Virus record (IMG/VR): IMGVR_UViG_3300021579_000026
Span: 1-32,270 of that record
Strand: one strand, 5' to 3'
Origin: a virus
DNA length: 32,270 nt
Shown here: positions 9,617 through 18,068 of the stretch, in pieces
Layout of the letters: every line of letters begins with the position of its first letter
Position numbering within the stretch: the stretch's first letter is position 1
The notes under the pieces: generated by a model
Databases searched by the model: none
What the model saw: the letters and a program-made list of their open reading frames with translations, nothing else
What the model was told of the DNA's origin: nothing
Program-made: the position numbers and the translations under genes

Positions 9617-11545
9617 TTACTGGCCCAAAAGCTGCTTCAAGATGCGCGGCGCGTTGTTGCCAAACCGGTCGAGCACCTGCTGCTCCAGGCTTTTTCGCAG
9701 CGTTTCCTTCTGCTCAAGGTATTTGGCCATGGCCTGCTGGTCACCGGATCTTGCTGCAGCAATGTAGACCTGCTCGGCCTTTTTGAACTGCTCGGCCATC
9801 GGGGCAACGGCCGCCATATTGTCAGCCTCGATCTTGTCCAGTGTGCTCATGGGCTTTGGCGCTGTCGGCGTATTGGGCTGCGCTGGAGCGGGCGCGGGGG
9901 CTGGCGCTGCCGGCATACCCGTTGCCGCTACTGCTGCCGGCGTCGGCGCTGCTGGTTTTGCCGGTGCTGGGGCAGGTGCTGCGCCGGCATTCCCGGGTAC
10001 TTCCACATTGATTGGCGCGTAGCTTCCATCAGGCATGAGGTGGTAAGGCTTGCCGTCGCGCTTGTTCCACTTCACGGGCAGGTCTTTACTGTAGGGGACC
10101 GGCTTGTCCGAGATGGCCACGGCCGGCGCGGCCGGTGATGCGGGTTTGCCTGGTGCTGCAGCCTTGGGGCTATCAGCGATGGCAGACATTGCGCTGTCAA
10201 TGCGCTTGCGCTGCTCTTCTGGCGTCGCCCGGCTGAATGTCGGGTCTGACTTCATCAGTTCAGTGCCGATGATGGCCCGGCGCTCGGCGGGGTCTGTCAT
10301 CTTCTTGTACTCTCCGGCCTTCAAGAGAATCGGGACCATGCCCTTGATTTCTTCTTCGGTGTGGCCGGTCGCCCGCAAAATCTCGATCTTGGCATCGACC
10401 GCCGCCTTTTCCTTGACCCCAAGGTTTGCGGTTTCCAGTTGGTCCTTGAGCGTGAGCATGGACAGCGCATTCTGATTCTTGCGCTGGTCGCGCTTGTCCG
10501 CCCGGTCCTCGATCATGGTCTGCTTGGCCATGTCGCGGTTGAAGTCGGCGTCTTTCTCCATCTTCTTCAGCTTGAACTCGGTGCCAGCTTTCACCGCGGC
10601 ATCGCGCTGCTTCATGCCGTGCTCGAAAAGCGCCTGTGGATTGTTCGCGTAACCCATCTGCATGATCTGGTCTTGCGTCATCTCCATTTTTGTCTCTTTG
10701 CCGGTCTTCTGGTCTTTCAGGGTGATGACCCCGACCTGTGAACCGTCAGACTTCGTGATGATTTCGTGGCTCTTGTAATCCACGCCATCATTGATGTGCT
10801 TGGTGTAGAACTGGCCGGCATTGCCAATCAGGGCGTCGAAGTCCGGCGACATCGCCATCTTCTGCCAGTCCTTCATGACAGCCTTGCCCTGCTGGGAGTT
10901 GCCGTACTCTCCCCACTTCTGGGCCATCTCCGGGTTTCCTTGCGCCAGGTATTCCTCCTGGATGCGCGGGACCACGTTCTTGGCGAAGTGATCAGGTCCA
11001 GACAGCCCGCCTGCGTTCTTCGCGGCCTGCGCGCGCGTGTCGTAGGCGTTGGACCCGTTGTAGAACTTTCCGGCCTGCACACCCGTCGTAGCGGCCACGC
11101 CCTGCGGGGTAGCTGCCTGTGCCGGTGCCGGCTGCACCACGCTGTCGGGCTTCGCGCCAAAGTCTGCTGGCGCTGCCGGCGTCTGGGTCGATACCGATGG
11201 TGGCGCAGCATAGGTGCCCGATGCGGTCGCTGCTCCGGCTGGGTCTGGGTTGGCCGTGGGTGCCAATTCTGTGCCAGTGGCCGTGCCTGTGCGCACCGGT
11301 GATACCGTCGCCCCGGTTTCAGGGTCTTGGTAGGCCTCGCCCGCCTTGGCTGGGCCGGTTTCTACCTTCGATGCCTGCCCGGCTTCTGCAACCTGCTCGT
11401 TGGCCCGCTTTTCAGCAATGCCCTGCTGGATGATGTCGCGGATGCGTTTCTGGTTCTGGAACTTGTCGATCTTCTCCACCAGCGACAAGCCACGATCAAC
11501 CCCGTCAGATACGCCACCGGCGAATGCTCCAAAATTAAAGCCCAT
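9617..11545 (-). CDS. Probable internal virion (ejection) protein, 642 aa
   Basis: I do not recognise a named family. The N-terminal 60 residues are helical and begin MGFNFGAFAGGVSDGVDRG. Residues 60-190 are an Ala/Pro/Thr-rich linker. Residues 190-450 are mostly charged helix, with a likely coiled coil (KLKKMEKDADFNRDMAKQ and following). A second Ala/Pro linker spans about 460-570, and the C-terminus is again helical (YLEQKETLRKSLEQQVLDRF). Its place between an S74-domain protein and a giant protein with an N-terminal transglycosylase mirrors the order of podophage ejection proteins (T7 gp14-gp15-gp16), so a role as a middle ejection protein is inferred. Its start overlaps the previous gene by 11 bases and has a clear AGGTGGT ribosome site 5 bases before ATG. 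No catalytic motif is visible. Confidence 0.75.
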   Translation of the reverse strand: MGFNFGAFAGGVSDGVDRGLSLVEKIDKFQNQKRIRDIIQQGIAEKRANEQVAEAGQASKVETGPAKAGEAYQDPETGATVSPVRTGTATGTELAPTANPDPAGAATASGTYAAPPSVSTQTPAAPADFGAKPDSVVQPAPAQAATPQGVAATTGVQAGKFYNGSNAYDTRAQAAKNAGGLSGPDHFAKNVVPRIQEEYLAQGNPEMAQKWGEYGNSQQGKAVMKDWQKMAMSPDFDALIGNAGQFYTKHINDGVDYKSHEIITKSDGSQVGVITLKDQKTGKETKMEMTQDQIMQMGYANNPQALFEHGMKQRDAAVKAGTEFKLKKMEKDADFNRDMAKQTMIEDRADKRDQRKNQNALSMLTLKDQLETANLGVKEKAAVDAKIEILRATGHTEEEIKGMVPILLKAGEYKKMTDPAERRAIIGTELMKSDPTFSRATPEEQRKRIDSAMSAIADSPKAAAPGKPASPAAPAVAISDKPVPYSKDLPVKWNKRDGKPYHLMPDGSYAPINVEVPGNAGAAPAPAPAKPAAPTPAAVAATGMPAAPAPAPAPAQPNTPTAPKPMSTLDKIEADNMAAVAPMAEQFKKAEQVYIAAARSGDQQAMAKYLEQKETLRKSLEQQVLDRFGNNAPRILKQLLGQ

Positions 11546-12707
11546 GATTCACCACCTTTGCGTAATCGACCATCTTGTACCCGTCGCGCCACTCGCTCAC
11601 GGCTTCAGGGATGACCTTTTCGACCTCTTGCGCCAGCACGCCAATCTGCATGCCATGGCCAAGCTCTTCCTGAAATTCAGGCTTGAACTCATAGCGGTAG
11701 AGCGCAATGCCGCTGTCCAGCGATCCAATTTTCTGGATGTTGGTCTTCAGGCGCTCGTCCGATGCCATCAGTGCCGGGCCATACTTCATTGCACCCACGC
11801 CAACGGTCCCGATCAGATTCCCAAGGCCGGCAGAGCTCGTCGCATTGGCCTGCTGCTGGGCATTCCATGCGCTCAACTGGTTGCCATACAACTGGTTTAG
11901 CATGCTGCCGGCGCTGCTGTTGGCCCCGATGTTTCCGCTGAATCCCTGGTTCATGCCCGCCTGGTTGGCGTAGAAGTTGGCATTGCCGCTGGCGTTGTTG
12001 CCTACGGCTGAATTCCCGGCGTTGGTCCCGATGCCATAAGCGGCTGCCGTGCTCGATGCCAAACCCTTGCCCATGTTCACGGCATCGGCAGTCAGCGCCA
12101 AACCCTTGTCGCGCACCACCTGTCGGGCGTTGTTCTGGGCACCGGCTGCGGCCAGCGCCGTGTTGGTATCCTGCGTGCGATCAATCCCGGCAAAGCGCCC
12201 AGAATCCGGCGATACGCCCATGGCGGCCATCTGGCGCTGGTTGGTCTGCCGTGCGATATTGGAACTGGCCAGCACGTCGGCCTTGGCGGTCGCTGCTGCG
12301 TCTTCCTGCTTGGCAGGTGTCGCGTAATCCTTGGCAGTCTGGGCAAAGCTGTCTTCCAGTGGCTGGAAGGTGTTCAGCGTGCGCGCGCGGTCCTGCTGCG
12401 CCCATGTGTTGGCCTGGTCCTGCGTCGCAAGCTGCTGGTTGATGACCTTGGTGTTCAGTTCATCGGTCGTGGCCTGCCGGACATTGCCTTGGGCAAACTG
12501 GTCTTTGGCAAAGCCAAGCCACTCCTTGCCAAGCTCCACGTTCTCCATGGCAGCTTTGCCAATGTTTGGATCTGGCGCTGGTGCGCTACCGCCTCCGCCC
12601 TTGCCACCATAAAGGCGCATCTGCCCAGCACCATGCCGCCCGCTGCGGGGTTGGAATGCGTCGCTGTCAAGGTCGGGAATGCCGAGTAAATGGAATGCTG
12701 TGCTCAT
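11535..12707 (-). CDS. Structural protein with C-terminal S74 intramolecular chaperone domain, 390 aa
   Basis: The C-terminal 75 residues begin at Ser316 with SDERLKTNI and continue through GVLAQEVEKVIPEAV, a classic Peptidase_S74 / endosialidase-type chaperone that helps trimers fold and often cleaves itself off. The body is Ala/Asn/Gln-rich, with a GGKGGGGS stretch near residues 34-41 followed by helical segments with many Gln and Asn, typical of podophage internal or tail-tip proteins annotated 'tail fibre domain-containing'. It is therefore either a fibre-like tail protein or the first of the ejection proteins that follow. The ATG at 12707 overlaps the stop of the acetyltransferase gene (ATGA) and has GGGAG upstream. 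An internal ATG at 12620 (MRLYGGKGG) is a possible alternative start but has a weaker ribosome site. Confidence 0.82.
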   Translation of the reverse strand: MSTAFHLLGIPDLDSDAFQPRSGRHGAGQMRLYGGKGGGGSAPAPDPNIGKAAMENVELGKEWLGFAKDQFAQGNVRQATTDELNTKVINQQLATQDQANTWAQQDRARTLNTFQPLEDSFAQTAKDYATPAKQEDAAATAKADVLASSNIARQTNQRQMAAMGVSPDSGRFAGIDRTQDTNTALAAAGAQNNARQVVRDKGLALTADAVNMGKGLASSTAAAYGIGTNAGNSAVGNNASGNANFYANQAGMNQGFSGNIGANSSAGSMLNQLYGNQLSAWNAQQQANATSSAGLGNLIGTVGVGAMKYGPALMASDERLKTNIQKIGSLDSGIALYRYEFKPEFQEELGHGMQIGVLAQEVEKVIPEAVSEWRDGYKMVDYAKVVNHGL

Positions 12708-13126
12708 GGGCTTCTCCCAATAAATCGGCAGTTCTTTTTCTGTAGGCCGAGCGAAATAAGGTCTTCACCATTCGGGCCGGCCTGGGGGTGGTATCCCTCC
12801 CGAACGAATCCGATGTTTTCATCAAACGCGAGCGCCTGCTCGTTGCTTGCCACCACCAAACCAGTCAGCCGCAACAGGCCAAGTTGGGTGAATGGGTATG
12901 CAAAGGCCGCCAGCAACAGTGATTTGGTCATCCATGCCCGCGTTCCGTCGCTTGCAATGTGCATGCAGGCATCGGTCTTGCTGAAGGTGTCAAACACCAC
13001 CACGGCCGCTATCTGGCCATCACGCTCCAGCCCAATGGTCTTTGCATCGTCCCGAAAAATGACGCCAATCCGCTCCTGCGCCCACGGCAGGTGACGATCT
13101 TCGCAGCCATAAATCACTTCGGACAT
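12704..13126 (-). CDS. GNAT-family N-acetyltransferase, 140 aa
   Basis: Length and pattern fit a small GNAT acetyltransferase, which transfers an acetyl group from acetyl-CoA to an amine. Visible signs are the central strand QIAAVVVFDTF (residues about 38-48), a helix MTKSLLLAAFAYPFTQLGLLRLTGLV, and the motif NEQALAFDENIGFVREG, which matches the GNAT C-terminal half (N-x-x-A-x-x-F-x-x-x-GF-x-x-EG). The usual R/Q-x-x-G-x-G/A acetyl-CoA loop is not obvious, so activity cannot be assumed. The substrate is unknown. Genes like this recur beside tail and internal-protein genes in podophages, which suggests modification of a virion or host protein (inference). It is coupled by a 4-base overlap to the S74-domain gene. 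Confidence 0.8.
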   Translation of the reverse strand: MSEVIYGCEDRHLPWAQERIGVIFRDDAKTIGLERDGQIAAVVVFDTFSKTDACMHIASDGTRAWMTKSLLLAAFAYPFTQLGLLRLTGLVVASNEQALAFDENIGFVREGYHPQAGPNGEDLISLGLQKKNCRFIGRSP

Positions 13127-13183
13127 GCTCGTCCCGGTTCAAATAAGGCACCATTGTAAGGTTTCAGCACCGCTTGCGCCACT

Positions 13184-13489
13184 TCAAACCTCCGGGATGG
13201 TCGCATTACCCAGAAGGTTCGATATGCGCTTCAGGGCGGCTGAGATGGTGGCAACGTCTGACTGCAGGGCGTTGAATTGCGCCTGCGTCGGTGCTGCTGT
13301 GACCTGGGTGGACTTCAGCTTGATGCTGGCCAGTGCCTGCAATTCGCCCCGGCGTACTGCTGACAGGCTCTTGTCGGCGTCGCCACGCTCGCCAGTCAAC
13401 TTCTCCACCTTTTCGCGGATGCGCTCGAAGTCTGACATCAACTTGCGCGCCTGGGCACCGTCCGAACTGACTGCATCGCCGCGTGCCAT
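13184..13489 (-). CDS. Small helical protein, 101 aa
   Basis: Not recognised. The protein is almost all helix: residues about 15-45 form a likely coiled coil (KLMSDFERIREKVEKLTGE), and a second heptad-like segment runs from about residue 70 to 92 (FNALQSDVATISAALKRISNLL). The ATG at 13489 shares its A with the TGA of the upstream tail gene and has GAGGT 6 bases before it; the GTG three bases earlier would leave too short a spacer. Its position directly after the probable tail hub gene suggests a small tail or assembly protein. The 57 bases between it and the acetyltransferase show nothing beyond a weak ribosome site. Confidence 0.7.
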   Translation of the reverse strand: MARGDAVSSDGAQARKLMSDFERIREKVEKLTGERGDADKSLSAVRRGELQALASIKLKSTQVTAAPTQAQFNALQSDVATISAALKRISNLLGNATIPEV

Positions 13490-15225
13490 CACTGCACCTC
13501 GTTCAGTTCACGGGCCGATGTCGCCAGCACCACGCGCTCAATCTCCGCCGTTCCGTTCACTTGGACCTCCCACGCCCGGGCCAACTTTGGCTGCAGGCGC
13601 TTCACTTCCCCGATCTGGTTGACAGTTCGCAGCAACTGGTCGTCAGCGTACACCCGCACCGATGCATACTTGGCTTCCGGTAGGGCCTGCATGCCGTCAC
13701 CGTTCAGCGAAAACTCGTTGAACTCCATGCCGTCGATCTCTGCGTTGAAGCCTGCGGTGAACAAGGCCGCGTTGGATGCCACAATCGCCGCGGTCGCTGC
13801 GTCGCTGGCCGCCTGCTCTTCCGCTGTCATGGACTTGCTGCCCTCCACCAGCACGGCACCGAACGAAACCGGATCAGGGAAAACCACCCGCTTGGATGTC
13901 CACGTCATGACCTCATTTGTCTGGCCCAGGGCGTCCCACTCGTACACAGTGTCGCCCACAAGGTAGAACAGGGAACCGGTGGGCAGGTCGTAGTAGAAGG
14001 CGTCGGGGGCCACGGTCGCGCGCAGCACAAACGGCTGCTGGCCGGTCAGGTCAATGATGCGAGTGCCCTTGGTGATCGATCCGTCCGCTTCAACATGGCT
14101 GAAGCTGGCAAAGTACCGCCCCGCGAATTGCCCGCCGATCAGCGTTGCCGGCGACAACTGTTGCCACTTCGGGCGGGTGTAGAGCGTATCAGTCACCACT
14201 GTGGCATTGCCGCCAGACACGACGACAAGCCCGTCATTGCTGGGATATGCCACGGAATACCCGAGATCCACCAGCCCGCGGCCATTGATGCACGGCAGGT
14301 TGACCTCGATCTTTTCCTCGATCATGTTCTCCGGCGCGCTGCCGGTCACCACGTAGGGGTAGCCACTGGTCCCGGCCACTATGGTGTTGCCGTAGCCGCC
14401 CAGCCCGACAATGGTGAATGGCGAAGTCAGGCGGTACTTCTGCGGCCAGGCGTGCGGCCTGTAGGGCTCGCTGAAGCATAGTTGCTTGCCGCTGAATCCG
14501 GCCATCATGCCGTTGGGCAATGAGATCAACCCTGCAAGGTCGGCAGGTGGTGTGTCGTAGTCTTTCGACGGGATCACATCTTGGAAGTCGGTCGGCGTGT
14601 GCGTGTCCACGTAGTTTGATGTCGAAGCCGTGCGCTCTTCGATCAGGAACAGGTCGGTCCCGTTCTGGCTGCTGCTCTGTGAGCGGTAGATGCGCTGCTT
14701 GGTGATCCCGCGCCCGGTCGGCACAGCCGGGAAGCCGGTCAGCGTGACAGTGATGCCCGATTGCCAAGCCACCTCTGCCGTCAGTGGCGATGGCTGGCTC
14801 TCTTCGCCAAACGATGTCACGTAGGTGAAGGCATACAGCCTGGTCGTCACGTCGCCTGAGCCCACGCCCGCCGTTGATACCGATAATGCCGCTGTTGGCC
14901 CGGCCAGCGCCAAGCCGTAGACCGTCGAGCCCACCAACATCTTGGGGGCCCCGTCACCGGTGTAGTACAGCCGGTCAGTGGCCACGGGCCCAGGCACCGC
15001 ATTGACCACCGATGTCCAGGAGAGCCATGTGCTGCCGAATTTGTAGATTGTCTGGATTCCAGTCAATCCGGTGAAGACGTGCTCAACCCGGGCTTTCCTG
15101 ATGGGCGTCAGCCCGCCGTCGTCCAGCCGCACATTCTCGGAATGCTGCGATCCGGTGTCGGGCAACAGGCGAGAAAGCAGGCGCGGGATTTCGCCAGAGA
15201 ATTGAGCAAGTCGGAGTTTTGCCAC
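13489..15225 (-). CDS. Probable tail hub / nozzle protein, 578 aa
   Basis: The protein starts VAKLRLAQFSGEIPRLLSRL and continues with repeated beta-rich blocks, for example GTDLFLIEERT, NGMMAGFSGKQLCFSEPYRP and GNTIVAGTSGYPYVV. This N-terminus and the beta-propeller-like body are typical of podophage proteins placed between the adaptors and the tail tip (T7 gp12 or P22 gp10-type role). That functional assignment is inference. A longer reading from 15300 exists, but GTG at 15225 is preferred: it has AAGG 6 bases upstream, directly follows the TGA of the previous gene, and removes a Ser/Arg/Pro-rich leader that looks non-coding. A short Ala-rich helical insert near residues 470-490 interrupts the beta-rich region. 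Confidence 0.78.
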   Translation of the reverse strand: MAKLRLAQFSGEIPRLLSRLLPDTGSQHSENVRLDDGGLTPIRKARVEHVFTGLTGIQTIYKFGSTWLSWTSVVNAVPGPVATDRLYYTGDGAPKMLVGSTVYGLALAGPTAALSVSTAGVGSGDVTTRLYAFTYVTSFGEESQPSPLTAEVAWQSGITVTLTGFPAVPTGRGITKQRIYRSQSSSQNGTDLFLIEERTASTSNYVDTHTPTDFQDVIPSKDYDTPPADLAGLISLPNGMMAGFSGKQLCFSEPYRPHAWPQKYRLTSPFTIVGLGGYGNTIVAGTSGYPYVVTGSAPENMIEEKIEVNLPCINGRGLVDLGYSVAYPSNDGLVVVSGGNATVVTDTLYTRPKWQQLSPATLIGGQFAGRYFASFSHVEADGSITKGTRIIDLTGQQPFVLRATVAPDAFYYDLPTGSLFYLVGDTVYEWDALGQTNEVMTWTSKRVVFPDPVSFGAVLVEGSKSMTAEEQAASDAATAAIVASNAALFTAGFNAEIDGMEFNEFSLNGDGMQALPEAKYASVRVYADDQLLRTVNQIGEVKRLQPKLARAWEVQVNGTAEIERVVLATSARELNEVQ

Positions 15226-15226
15226 G

Positions 15227-15799
15227 TCAGGCCTTGATCTCGGTGATGGTGATCGAGGAAATGAGCACGCCGCCCATGAGTCGTGCGCCTGCAGACCCAT
15301 TGATGGTCATGGTGACGGCACCCGAAGGGCCAACACGGACCCTGAACGTCGTCGCGCTTGTCGTGCCCGCTACCATCCGGTGCTTCATCACGACTTGGGT
15401 CACAGCATTGGCAACCCCCATGCTTGATACAGCGCCAGAGCATAGGGCATTGGCCGTCGAGTCCTGAAACAGCGCAGCCATGTTGGTGACGCCCGTATTG
15501 TTGGCCAGGTGCAGCACAACCGTGATGTCCAGCAAGTTGGATGCGTTGGTCGGCGTGATCGTTGCCGTGATGAACTCAGTCCCCTCAGTAATCTGGGGGA
15601 TGGTGTCATCGAATGGAATCACGACAACACTACTTCCCAGCGCACCGCTTTGGTTGTTCGCAACCTGCACCACGTCGCCGGATAGTTTCAAGGCCGCCGC
15701 TGCCGATGCTGCTGCTGCTGCCGCTGTAACGACATCAAGCTCCGCCTGAGTGGCCAAGTCGGCCTCCGTCATCGCTGCTGCAATTTTGGTCAATGGCAT
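15227..15799 (-). CDS. Small tail-fibre-like or virion accessory protein, 190 aa
   Basis: After a start reading MPLTKIAAAMTEADLATQAE, an alanine-rich helix (residues 20-35) leads into a beta-rich domain (VVVIPFDDTIPQITEGTEF to the C-terminal SITITEIKA). An N-terminal helix followed by a beta domain is common in short phage fibres and virion decoration proteins; no enzyme motif is seen. The ORF could start at a GTG at 15841, but this overlaps the previous gene by 31 bases, whereas the ATG at 15799 begins just after that gene's stop with GAAAGAA upstream. It sits between a one-helix membrane protein and the tail hub gene. Its exact role is unknown. Confidence 0.72.
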   Translation of the reverse strand: MPLTKIAAAMTEADLATQAELDVVTAAAAAASAAAALKLSGDVVQVANNQSGALGSSVVVIPFDDTIPQITEGTEFITATITPTNASNLLDITVVLHLANNTGVTNMAALFQDSTANALCSGAVSSMGVANAVTQVVMKHRMVAGTTSATTFRVRVGPSGAVTMTINGSAGARLMGGVLISSITITEIKA

Positions 15800-15810
15800 A
15801 CGTTCTTTCG

Positions 15811-16053
15811 TTAAATCTTCAGGCCGGCAGACTTCAGCCACGAAACAAACAAGTACCCGATGCTGGCGATTGAAAACCAGACAAGGCTCGTCATGCTCTT
15901 CTCAATGATGGCTTGGCGAAGTTCAATGCTCTGCGCCTCTTTCTTGATAGCCATCCTCACCCAACGCTGCTCGTCATCGGAAAGCCCCGGGGCTGATGCC
16001 TTGATGATTTCAGCCACGTCTTGGGCGAGTTGTTTGCGTTCTTCGTTTGTCAC
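15811..16053 (-). CDS. Small single-span membrane protein (possible holin-like), 80 aa
   Basis: The first 50 residues are charged and helical (MTNEERKQLAQDVAEIIKAS). They are followed by one clear membrane helix at about residues 53-73 (SLVWFSIASIGYLFVSWLK) and a short basic tail. That shape fits a small inner-membrane protein such as a class III-type holin or another lysis or entry accessory, but there is no diagnostic motif and no endolysin beside it. The GTG start overlaps the tail-fibre stop as GTGA and has AGGGA 7 bases upstream, so translation is coupled to the tail fibre. Confidence 0.7.
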   Translation of the reverse strand: MTNEERKQLAQDVAEIIKASAPGLSDDEQRWVRMAIKKEAQSIELRQAIIEKSMTSLVWFSIASIGYLFVSWLKSAGLKI

Positions 16054-18053
16054 AAGTTTTTCCCTCTCAAGTCCATCCAGCCAAGAGTGACAAGCTGAAA
16101 TGTTGAATTATCACCAGACCGGTGCCGAATCTGGCCGATGGTGTTTGTCCAACAATCTGTTCTATTCCCGTTCAGTGATGCGCCTGAACCTGAAAATACA
16201 TCAGCTAGTGGAGCCGCTGTTGAACTTGGTGCAATGTCAGAAATATCTGGGTCGCTGAGATATACCATTGCCGGCGTTACCGTTGCTCCGACTTTGATGT
16301 TGAATTTTGCCAACATTTTTCTACCAGACGGCACTGAACAAGTCAGGAGTGACGCTGTTGTGCTTCCTACTGCGTTCCAGTCCAGGAATGGATTTGACCA
16401 TTGGAAATAGTCGCCAAACTGCTTGAACGGCTCCCAGACTGATGCGTTCATATAGGTGGCACCGATGTAGCGGTATTGGGTGTACCCGCTTGGTAGTGTT
16501 GGGGCGGATGGTGACAACGAAAAAATCGCGTCTACAACCCCGGTGTCAGGCCGGCGAATGATGTACCAGTAGTACCAGGTGTTGGTGCTGTATGTGCCAG
16601 TGTCTAGGCCACCGCTTGTATTCCCAACGGCCCATGGAAGTCGCGACTTTTGCAGTGAAGATGTCAGATTGATGTACGTTGCATTTGTGCTGTCAGCGCA
16701 TTGACCTGCTGCTATGGTTATTAACGTAGCGCCCCACGTCATCCCAAAACCTGAGATGAATGACCGCAAAACATTGGGGTTTGGCAATGGGTCCAGCACC
16801 ACCCAATGCGTGCCGTCGTACTCCACGTCGGTCAACTGTCCGGCTGCAAGAACTGGATCAATTTTTGCACCCGTGCTGTCATACTGCTTGAAGGCTGCAA
16901 TTGCGCCGCCATTGGCTATCAGCGTACTTACCCCGGCAGTCGTCGAGGCATGTATCGAAAGACGAAGCCTGGTGCCAGCCGTCACGCTAACTGCTGGCGA
17001 TGCGGTCACCGTGTAGGATGGCGCAGTTCCTGCCGTTGTAAAAGCCGTGTAGGTTTGCTTCTGGATAGCCGCGCGCACCGTGTCGCCCAGCTTGGGCTCG
17101 GTCACAGCACCATCTTGCAGCTTGGCCGTGGTCACGCCCGCGTCTGCCAGCTTCGCCGTGGATACAGAGCCATCGCTGGGCACTCCAATGGTCAGTGGCG
17201 CAGACCATGCCACCTCCACCGATACGCCCGAGGAAACAGCCCCGCCCAGCGTCAGGCTGGTGCCGGCCAGCGTGTAGGTCGATTTCTGCTGGTACACGCC
17301 ACCGACAAAAACGGCGGTGTTGTTCTTGCTCACGGGGTCGCCGCTCAAAGTGAATGGCCCCGAGGTGCCAGAGCCGGTGAAGGCGTCAATCACCATGTTC
17401 GAGGCTGAATTCCCAGAGTTGATGGCCGTCCAGGTGTTGGTACTGCGGTCGGCAATCAGCCATGCACAGGACCACTGGAGCGAAAGCAGGTAGGTCGAGG
17501 CACCATTGATCAGGTTTCCGCCCGAGCCGGCAATGGTGACAAGGTTGGAGTCGCTGGTGATCTTGGCGACAATCATGTCAAAGTCATCGGTCAGCGTCGT
17601 GATGTCGGGCAGGGTGACAGTGCGCGCGCCGCCGCTTGAATCCACCCGAATCAATGTCGAGATGTCCGAGGCCAATACCGTGTAGTTGCCGGTCTTGTTG
17701 GTCGCATGTGTCAGGGCTGCAGCGTCCAGGCGGTCGAGCTCGTCAGCCACCGATGCCGCCGTCATGCGCAATTCGATGCGGTCGCCGGCCAAGAATGCGT
17801 AGGCCGTCTGCACACCGCCAACGGATTCCACTGCCCGGGTGATAGTGAAGGCGTCGCCGGCGCGTGCCGTGACCTTGACCACCTCTTTGGTGCCACTGGC
17901 ATTGATCAGCGTTGCCTTGAAATACTGCCCGGCAGCCAGTGTCGGGAACTTGCTGCCCTCGCCAGCCGTCACCGTTGCCGTGGTCCCGCCGCTTCCAAGG
18001 TTGGCCGCAAGTTTTGATGTTGCGTTGTTGGCAAACTGGATTTTTCTGGTCAT
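16050..18053 (-). CDS. Tail fibre protein, 667 aa
   Basis: The N-terminal 105 residues (MTRKIQFANNATSKLAANL to LRMTAASVAD) form a beta-rich segment of the kind that attaches fibres to the virion. Residues about 280-335 hold the fibre motif DGSVSTAKLADAGVTTAKL and variants, which form triple-stranded shaft segments. A region with VSVTAGTRLRLSIHAST follows, and the C-terminal 220 residues should hold the receptor-binding tip. The 3' part of the gene is much richer in A+T than the rest (about 42-43% G+C by hand count of two 60-base lines), as expected for an exchanged receptor-binding domain. It is followed by a coupled membrane-protein gene. Confidence 0.85.
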   Translation of the reverse strand: MTRKIQFANNATSKLAANLGSGGTTATVTAGEGSKFPTLAAGQYFKATLINASGTKEVVKVTARAGDAFTITRAVESVGGVQTAYAFLAGDRIELRMTAASVADELDRLDAAALTHATNKTGNYTVLASDISTLIRVDSSGGARTVTLPDITTLTDDFDMIVAKITSDSNLVTIAGSGGNLINGASTYLLSLQWSCAWLIADRSTNTWTAINSGNSASNMVIDAFTGSGTSGPFTLSGDPVSKNNTAVFVGGVYQQKSTYTLAGTSLTLGGAVSSGVSVEVAWSAPLTIGVPSDGSVSTAKLADAGVTTAKLQDGAVTEPKLGDTVRAAIQKQTYTAFTTAGTAPSYTVTASPAVSVTAGTRLRLSIHASTTAGVSTLIANGGAIAAFKQYDSTGAKIDPVLAAGQLTDVEYDGTHWVVLDPLPNPNVLRSFISGFGMTWGATLITIAAGQCADSTNATYINLTSSLQKSRLPWAVGNTSGGLDTGTYSTNTWYYWYIIRRPDTGVVDAIFSLSPSAPTLPSGYTQYRYIGATYMNASVWEPFKQFGDYFQWSNPFLDWNAVGSTTASLLTCSVPSGRKMLAKFNIKVGATVTPAMVYLSDPDISDIAPSSTAAPLADVFSGSGASLNGNRTDCWTNTIGQIRHRSGDNSTFQLVTLGWMDLRGKNL

Positions 18054-18068
18054 TTGAATATTCTCGCA

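Noticed and set aside
15226-15300. A longer N-terminus for the tail hub protein starting at 15300
   Set aside because: It overlaps the previous gene by 74 bases, the extra residues are Ser/Arg/Pro-rich, and the GTG at 15225 has a proper ribosome site.
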